A stretch of 64,000 nucleotides of DNA from Platanthera guangdongensis. Its lineage: Eukaryota > Streptophyta > Magnoliopsida > Asparagales > Orchidaceae. The translations under genes and the position numbers were made by a program. This document shows positions 57,800 through 64,000 of this stretch, piece after piece. Position 1 is the stretch's first letter, and each line of letters begins with the position of its first letter. The DNA lies in assembly GCA_039583875.1 (NCBI GenBank), contig CM077151.1, positions 111,556,609 to 111,620,608 on the forward strand, written 5' to 3'. The notes under the pieces were generated by a model. That model was given only the letters and a program-made list of their open reading frames with translations. It was not told where the DNA came from and searched no databases.

Positions 57800-59120
57800 T
57801 TATTCCACAGCAGGAGATACATAATCATTTGAAAAATATAACTTTAAGTGATGGCAATTTACTTTAAAATCACCGTTATCCGGGTGCGAGAGTAGCACAG
57901 TGCCATAAGGAAAAACCTGTTTGACCGTAAAAGGTCCTGACCAACGAGATTTCAATTTTTCAGGGAAGAGACATAAACACGAATTAAAAAGAAGAACCTG
58001 ATCGCCTGGTTTAAACATTTTAGGGTGGCGCAGGTTCTTATCGTGATAAAGTTTCGTGCGTTCTTTATAAAGTTTATTATTTTCGTAAGTATACGCTCTC
58101 CATTCATCGAGTTCATTCAATTGATTTTTCCTATGCTCGCCGACTGAGTGCGGATCGAAATTAAGAAATTTTAACGCTCAATACGCTCGGTGTTCTACTT
58201 CTACCAGAAGATGACATGATTTTCCATAGACCAATCGGAAAGGAGTACAACCGATGGCGGTCTTGTATGCTGTCCGATAGGCCCAAAGCGCATCGTCTAA
58301 TTTTAAGGACCAATCTTTACGAGAAGTAGAAACAATTTTTTCCAAAATTCTTTTTAGTTCTCGATTGACTACCTCGACCTGACCGTTAGTTTGGTGGTGA
58401 TAAATGATGGATAATTTATGTGTAACGCCATATTTAGTTAAAACCTTAGCTAGTTGGGCGTAACAAAAGTGGCTCCCCCTATCACTAACGATCGCTCGAG
58501 GAAAGCCAAAACGAGAAAATAATTTTTTAAAGAAATTTATGACTAAGCAAGCATCATTACTTGGTAAAGCTTGGGCCGCCGCCCACCTAGAGACGTAATC
58601 TATGGCGACTAAAATGTATTTATTTCCTAAATTTGAGGGAAATGGGCCGACAAAGTCTATGCCCCACAAATCAAAAACATCGCATTCGAGAAAATAATTT
58701 TGTTCCATTTCATTTTTATTATAGATGTTTTCAGTTCGCTGGCACCGATCGCACCCGCCCACAAAGATTTGTGCATCTTTAAATATGCGTGACCAATAGA
58801 AGCCAGCACTAAGTACTTTGTGTGCGGTGCGGTTTGCTTGAAAGTGCTCGCCAGTCAGACATTCATGAACATGTTTTAAAATTTGTTAACCTTCTTCCCG
58901 GGAGACACATCTTCTTACCACCTGGTCCACACAAATGCGAAATAGAAATGGATCCTCCCAAAAATAATACTTCAACTCAGAAAAGAATTTCTTCTTTTGC
59001 TGAGAGGAGTATTATTTTGGGAGGACGCGGGCCACCAGATAATTGGCCAAATCGGCAAACCATGGGGTAGAAGAAGAAACGTATAAAATTTATTCATCCG
59101 GAAAATAATCAATAGGTAAA
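57800..59120 (-). pseudogene. A2' integrase
   Basis: Better preserved than copy 1. 58,178-58,762 holds CDRCQRT, WGIDFVGPFP, VSDRGSHFCYAQ and [12 protein letters not shown] in one frame. A TGA (58,178-58,180, where HRAYWALK is expected) separates it from the C-terminal frame 57,800-58,120 (LKSRWSGPFTVKQVFPYGTV). A TAA lies in the RNase H-integrase linker near 59,020. Both stops are shared with copy 1. Confidence 0.87.
58953..59025. repeat. Inverted repeat in A2' pol linker, second copy
   Basis: Same hairpin as 10,772-10,844. Confidence 0.8.
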
Positions 59121-59140
59121 TTTTCATCAAAAAAATCAAT

Positions 59141-61513
59141 TTAAGGATTTTCTAGGCGTGAAAGATGATCAACCGCTAAATTTTTCGCTCCTTTCTTATC
59201 CCGGATCTCCAAGTCGAATTCTTGAAATAATAGGATCCAACGAATAAGACGCGACTTGGCATCCGGTTTAGAAAGGAGGTACTTCAAAGCGGAATGATCT
59301 GTAAAAACGATAACCTTAGAAAGAGTGATGTATGGTCGGAATTTATCAAAAGCAAAAATGACAGCTAAGAGTTCCTCTTCAGTTGTAGTGTAATTTTTTT
59401 GCGCTGAATTAAGCGTTTTGCTAGCGTAATAGATTGGGTGGAAATTCTTAGCTATACGTTGTCCTAGTACCGCACCCACTACAAAACTACTTGCGTCGCA
59501 CATAATTTCAAAAGGTAAATCCCAAACTGGGGCGATCATAATCGGAGAATTTACAAGTTTGGATTTAATTAAGTCGAACGCCGCTAAACAAGAATTGTCA
59601 AAAACAAAAGGAGCGTCTTTCTCGAGAAGGTGGGTGAGAGGCTTAGTAATTTTTGAAAAGTCCTTAATAAATCTTCGATAAAAACACGCATGTCGTAAAA
59701 AACTTCTTATCGCTTTGACATTCATAGGCGGCGGTAACTTTTCAATTACTTCAATTTTTTCCTTGTCTACTTCAATTCCCTTAGCGGAAATATTGTGGCC
59801 AAGGACTAAGCCTTCACGTACAATAAATTGACACTTTTCCCAATTTAAAACTAGATTTGTTTCTTCGCAGCGTTTTAAAACTTTTCCTAAATTCTTTAAA
59901 CATAACTCAAATGAGTCGCCAAAAACTGAGAAGTCATCCATAAACACTTCCATAATATTTTCTACATATTTATCGAAAATTGCCAGCATGCACCGCTGAA
60001 ATGTAGCTGGTGCATTGAATAACCCGAAAGGCATCCTACGGTAGGCAAAAGTTTTGAAAGGGCAAGTGAATGTTGTCTTCTCTTGGTCCTCGGGTGCGAT
60101 AGGGATTTGGAAGTATCCCGAAAGACCGTCGAGAAAACAATAAAAACTATGCCCAGATAAGCGTTCTAAAATTTGATCGATAAAGGGAAGGGGGAAGTGA
60201 TCTTTACGAGTGGCATCATTTAATTTACGGTAATCGATACACATCCTCCATCCCGTTACCATCCTAGTTGGAATTAATTCATTATTGTCATTTGTTACTA
60301 CCGTGATCCCACCCTTTTTAGGTACATCCTGAACCGGACTTACCCACTTACTATCAGAAATAAGATAGATTATCCCCGCATCTAATAACTTAAGAACCTC
60401 GCCCTTCACAACCTCTTTCATATTAGGATTAAGACGACGTTGAGGTTGTACTACATCCTTAGAATTATTTTCAAAAAATATTTTGTGGGTGCAAAAGGAG
60501 GGGCTTATGCCAGGAATATCAGAAATTTGCCACGCTATAGCTCGACGATACTTTTGTAGTAGTTCGATCAGTTGATATTTTTCGGATTGAGAAAGCAAAG
60601 CCGAGATTATAACGGGCAATTTAGAATTTTGTTCAATAAAGGCATATTTGAGATGTTTGGGAAGGAGTTTTAGTTTCAAGTTGGGTGGTTCATCGTAAGA
60701 GTTCTTTAAAACTTTTTCATTTTCAAAAACAATATTTTCATAATTTTTTTGTCTAAACACTGGTTCATTTGCAATGTTGTCTTGCGCGGATATAACCATG
60801 TCTTCAAAAACATTTGTAAAAAAATCAAAAAAAGAGGAAGAAAAATCATTGTAAGAAACATTTGAAAGAGAAAGAGAGGAGTCTTCATTTAAAACATCAA
60901 GGAAGAAATATGAGTCGTCATTTTTTATAGAATTTTTCATGGGTTGATTTATTGAAAATGTCACCTCGTCATCTCCCACGCGAAGCAAAAGTTTTCTGTT
61001 ACTTACATCGATGACCGCACGAGAGGTGGCTAGGAAGGGACGACCAAGGATAAGGGGAACCTCGACGTCTTCTTCAATATTAGGAATGACAAAATCCACC
61101 GGGAAGATGAATTTGTCGACCTTCACTAGCACATCCTCAACGATACCTGACAGATACTTAATCGATCGATCAGCCAATTGAATACTCATACGCGTAGGGT
61201 TGAGAGTGTCCATTCCTAGCTTTTTAAATAAAGAAAAAGGCATCAAGTTGATGCTCGCACCTAAATGCGCTAGCGCGTGCTTTACAAAAAGATCACCAAA
61301 AACGCAAGGAATCGAAAAACTACCCGGATCATTTATCTTTTTAGGAAGATTGGAATTTTTTATGACCGCCGAGCATTCTTCATTTAACGTAACACGAGAT
61401 AAGTTTTCTAATTTCTTTTTGTTCGTTAACAGGTCCTTAAGATATTTAGTGTATTTTGGCATTTGGCTAATCGCTTCATGAAATGGAAATTTGATATGAA
61501 TTTGTTTAAACAT
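59141..61513 (-). CDS. pol: A2' protease-RT-RNase H polyprotein, 790 codons open
   Basis: The longest open pol frame in the window. Protease region, residues 15-230 (QMPKYTKYLKDLL; LGRPFLATSRAVIDV), but the catalytic Asp is His at residue 83 (AHLGASIN, codon 61,265-61,267), so protease should be inactive. RT, about 350-600: MCIDYRKLNDATRKDHFPLP, MPFGLFNAPATFQ and catalytic FMDD at about 520-523. RNase H, about 650-790: [52 protein letters not shown]. Gag, expected upstream, is absent; the SINE-like unit begins within about 6 bases. Stops before integrase at 59,141. Confidence 0.9.
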   Translation of the reverse strand: MFKQIHIKFPFHEAISQMPKYTKYLKDLLTNKKKLENLSRVTLNEECSAVIKNSNLPKKINDPGSFSIPCVFGDLFVKHALAHLGASINLMPFSLFKKLGMDTLNPTRMSIQLADRSIKYLSGIVEDVLVKVDKFIFPVDFVIPNIEEDVEVPLILGRPFLATSRAVIDVSNRKLLLRVGDDEVTFSINQPMKNSIKNDDSYFFLDVLNEDSSLSLSNVSYNDFSSSFFDFFTNVFEDMVISAQDNIANEPVFRQKNYENIVFENEKVLKNSYDEPPNLKLKLLPKHLKYAFIEQNSKLPVIISALLSQSEKYQLIELLQKYRRAIAWQISDIPGISPSFCTHKIFFENNSKDVVQPQRRLNPNMKEVVKGEVLKLLDAGIIYLISDSKWVSPVQDVPKKGGITVVTNDNNELIPTRMVTGWRMCIDYRKLNDATRKDHFPLPFIDQILERLSGHSFYCFLDGLSGYFQIPIAPEDQEKTTFTCPFKTFAYRRMPFGLFNAPATFQRCMLAIFDKYVENIMEVFMDDFSVFGDSFELCLKNLGKVLKRCEETNLVLNWEKCQFIVREGLVLGHNISAKGIEVDKEKIEVIEKLPPPMNVKAIRSFLRHACFYRRFIKDFSKITKPLTHLLEKDAPFVFDNSCLAAFDLIKSKLVNSPIMIAPVWDLPFEIMCDASSFVVGAVLGQRIAKNFHPIYYASKTLNSAQKNYTTTEEELLAVIFAFDKFRPYITLSKVIVFTDHSALKYLLSKPDAKSRLIRWILLFQEFDLEIRDKKGAKNLAVDHLSRLENP

Positions 61514-61518
61514 TTCAA

Positions 61519-61915
61519 GAAAGCTGCAGCTCAGTTGGTCATGAGCTTTGTTGAGGGAAGCTTATCAAGGGGGTTGCGGGTTCGAGACCTGGCCTCAACA
61601 ATGTATCGCTGCTGAGAAATTGGCTCGGAGAGGTTTTGAGGTGCTTGTGCTGCAGCCCGGTAGCGGCGCCGTGCTAATCATAGTGGGCTGAGCCTACGAA
61701 CGTTAAGGCCAGGCCATTAAACCTGCGACCTGGGCCCTGTAGTGATACTGTTAGGGACATCTACTTCTCTTCTTTCTGTCAGCTGGTAGGAGCCTGACGG
61801 TGTGAGATGAGTGTTAATTGATCCCTCTGTTTAGCTAAACATTGGGTGCCCCCACTGACCTATTCAGCTAAATACGAACCTGATGATGGGTGTTTGGCTT
61901 CTATCGGGCATATCG
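61519..61915 (+). mobile_element. tRNA-derived SINE-like unit, second copy
   Basis: A box CAGCTCAGTTGG (61,527-61,538) and the same B box GGTTCGAGACC as at 13,392. Nearly identical to 13,331-13,728. Confidence 0.6.
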
Positions 61916-61920
61916 AGGCT

Positions 61921-63928
61921 TGATATTACATTTTGCAGTTAAAAATATTAGGGTATTTTCGGGTTTTTAAAGCACAAATCATGTCTTGGAAGTGCTTATA
62001 TTGACCTCCTTTTGTATATATTATTGTCACTAATGTGTTTTCTTCTTTTTTCAGGTTTTCAAGGCTTTTAACCGATTTTTACTGTTACATGCCCCAAGGT
62101 CACGCCGTACCCGGGCATGTACCTAGGGCGTGTAACCCTGAGGAATGAAGCTATCGGTCCGAAACTAGATTTCAAGAAAACACAGTGTACACGCCCTCTG
62201 TCACGACCGTGTAACCCTATACCGGCATGTTCCATAGGCGTGTCCCCAAATTTCGAGGAATCTCCACAGCATGATCTTTTCCCCGCTCCACCATCGCATC
62301 ACAGCGTACACGCCCCCCTTACACGCCCTGGTCGGGTGTGACATAAGGGCGTGTAATTCAACTACGATGCCCATCACCTACAACATTTAATTTCAGCAAA
62401 AAAAGTCACACCCAATGTGTCACGCCCCAGGTACACGCCCGACTCGGGTGTGTAATGGGGGCGTGACCCAACCCGAAAAACTTCTATAAATTGGGCCCAT
62501 CTCCAAGGGTTCAGCATGCAGATTTTGAGATAGGAAGTGCTGCCCTTTTATTTTCTTGTAGTTTTTCATGCTTCTCCTCTCCCACCTCATTTTAAGCTTC
62601 TTAATCATATCTTAGTTTACTCTTTTTGTATTAGCTCTTGTAATTGCTTTAGTAGCTTAATGTTAATGCTAGCCTAGTTCTTATTCCGTTGCACTTGTAA
62701 TCTTTTATTTCAAGTTGTAACTCTCTTTTTACATTAATAAAAAGTGAACCTTTTCTTTGTTTTCTTAATGTTCTTCTACCCTACTCTCTTCCTCCACTAC
62801 TTCATGAATAACTAAATACTCCTAGCTCAGACTTGATGATCTGAGGTTGAGTAGATTAAGTTATGATGCGCTCATTTCTTCTTAGCTTCTTTTCTTCTTT
62901 TTCTTTTCCTCTAGTTTATGATAATTTTCTTACTGGTTATAATCTACTATAGTGCATTAGTTGTATGTTAAATTAGATCTCTTTTATGTACTTTTCTATA
63001 GTTGAAGTTTTGAACTAGTTTTATCTCTCTCTCTTCTTCTCTTTCTCAACTACTTTCCTTTTCTTTTGCTTAATTTCTCTATTGGATTCCTTCCACTATT
63101 TCATCTCTCCCCCATCCATAATGAGTAACTAAATCTCATAGTACTCGATCTTGATGATCCGAGGATGAGTTGATCAGTTATGATTCTCTAGCTGTCTTTC
63201 TCTTTTTAAAATTTAGACCTTCGATTTACTCTTGATTAATTTTGTATGAAACTATATTATCGATATATAGTCTTCATTTATGCTTTCATTCTTGGCTAGC
63301 CGAGAGGCCAATAGTTTGAAGTTAGTGCTCAAGTGTAAAGAGAGTTGCACGCACTTTTCGAGAGAGAGTGATGTAAATCCCCGGGATTGGAGTCAAATCC
63401 AATTGTGGGGTTCACTACTTAAAGCGAGAGTTAGGTATTCAGATAGGGGATGAGAGTTCAGTCAGATCTCCCTAACCTCAGTTGGGCACTTCTCCGAGAG
63501 GAGCTTGTTCAAGCTTCAGGAACCCCCACGGTCATGGTTTCTTTATTTTATTAATTTAAAGTTTGTTATTGCATTCTTGATTAATTTTTGACGAAGAAAT
63601 TCAAGATCGAGTACTACCACTTAATCATTGTTTAGCCTTTCTCTTATTTGCAAGTAAACTTCCTCACTTCTCTAATTTAGCAAGCAAGCCCAAAATAACT
63701 TGTATTTGATAAGATAATAGTAACTCCTTGAAGTAGAAGTACTCAAATCGCCACGGGTAATACGACCTTGATATTGTACTTAATATCCTATACTATATTC
63801 GATAAGGTAAACTTGCCTTCATCGAATATATAATCGGAGAACATCTCACAACTACACTTTCACCTTCTCTTTCCTTCACGTTTTCTTCTCCACGCATAAC
63901 CCCTTCTTCGTTTGTAATTTTTATATCA
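61921..63928 (+). repeat. A1' 5' LTR
   Basis: TGATATTACA to TTATATCA. It carries the longer form with the internal repeat block, like the A1 5' LTR and unlike the A1 3' LTR. TATA, AATAAA and the ACACGCCC cluster are present. Confidence 0.9.
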
Positions 63929-63934
63929 AGTTTT

Positions 63935-63952
63935 TGGCACCGTTGCCGGGGA
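63935..63952 (+). promoter_or_regulatory. Primer binding site of A1', tRNA-Asp type
   Basis: Identical to 15,740-15,757. Confidence 0.8.
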
Positions 63953-64000
63953 ACTATGTCTTGATATTTTGAAAAGAGGATAGCTATTAATTTTATCATT

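Larger units (their letters stand above)
48882..64000 (+). repeat. Duplicated segment, copy 2
   Basis: Direct repeat of 713-15,805, starting exactly where the C2 LTR is cut. Net length difference is only 26 bases over 15.1 kb. Contains G1', a 5S-like fragment, A2', the SINE-like unit and the A1' 5' LTR. Confidence 0.95.
61916..64000 (+). mobile_element. A1': left end of Athila A1, second copy
   Basis: AGGCT (61,916-61,920), 5' LTR 61,921-63,928, tRNA-Asp-type primer site 63,935-63,952 and 48 bases of leader. The junction is identical to A1's, so this is the same insertion event copied by the duplication. The element continues past the window. Confidence 0.9.

Overview
The window is flowering-plant nuclear DNA made almost entirely of nested, decayed LTR retrotransposons. 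I see no host protein-coding gene, tRNA gene or complete rRNA gene. Plant origin is inferred from the lineages: Tekay-type chromoviruses, Athila, Tat, and two SIRE/Maximus-like Ty1/copia elements. The species cannot be named. Working labels: G0, G1, G3 (Ty3/gypsy, Tekay type), A1 and A2 (Athila), T1 (Tat), C1 and C2 (copia).

Layout. 1-421 is the 5' leader of G0 (minus), joined through one LTR (422-2,856) to G1 (minus, 2,857-5,690). A 5S rRNA-like fragment follows (5,698-5,770), then minus-strand Athila A2 (3' LTR 5,824-7,673; pol to 13,326, gag and 5' LTR missing) and a tRNA-derived SINE-like unit (13,331-13,728). Plus-strand Athila A1 spans 13,734-24,757 with both LTRs, a tRNA-Asp primer site, a polypurine tract and a 5-bp target duplication (AGGCT). 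Next come a 71-72-bp minisatellite, a Tat remnant, a 500-N gap and a third Tekay-type remnant (G3) interrupted by C1. C1 (29,748-39,444) and C2 (39,445-48,881) are both on the minus strand. At 48,882 the sequence restarts exactly as at 713 and follows that segment to the window end, so 713-48,881 looks like one unit of a tandem duplication of about 48.2 kb. A1's left insertion junction is in both copies, so the duplication came after A1 inserted.

How parts work together. Each element carries remnants of the usual set: gag, protease, reverse transcriptase, RNase H, integrase, primer site, polypurine tract and LTR promoter. C1 and C2 also share an unusual extra module between pol and the 3' LTR: a long accessory ORF on the pol strand, preceded by its own TATA box, preceded in turn by an array of short palindromes (GTGTCGACAC in C1; ATCGTCGA/TCGACGAT hairpins in C2). 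In C1 the same palindrome array also lies just upstream of the LTR TATA box. This two-promoter, shared-array arrangement, seen with two different motifs, is the best candidate here for an undescribed regulatory system.

Limits. Clade names and functions come from reading motifs; no database search was run. Many single-base homopolymer indels separate the two duplicate copies, and copy 1 carries most ORF-breaking ones, so some frameshifts may be sequence error.
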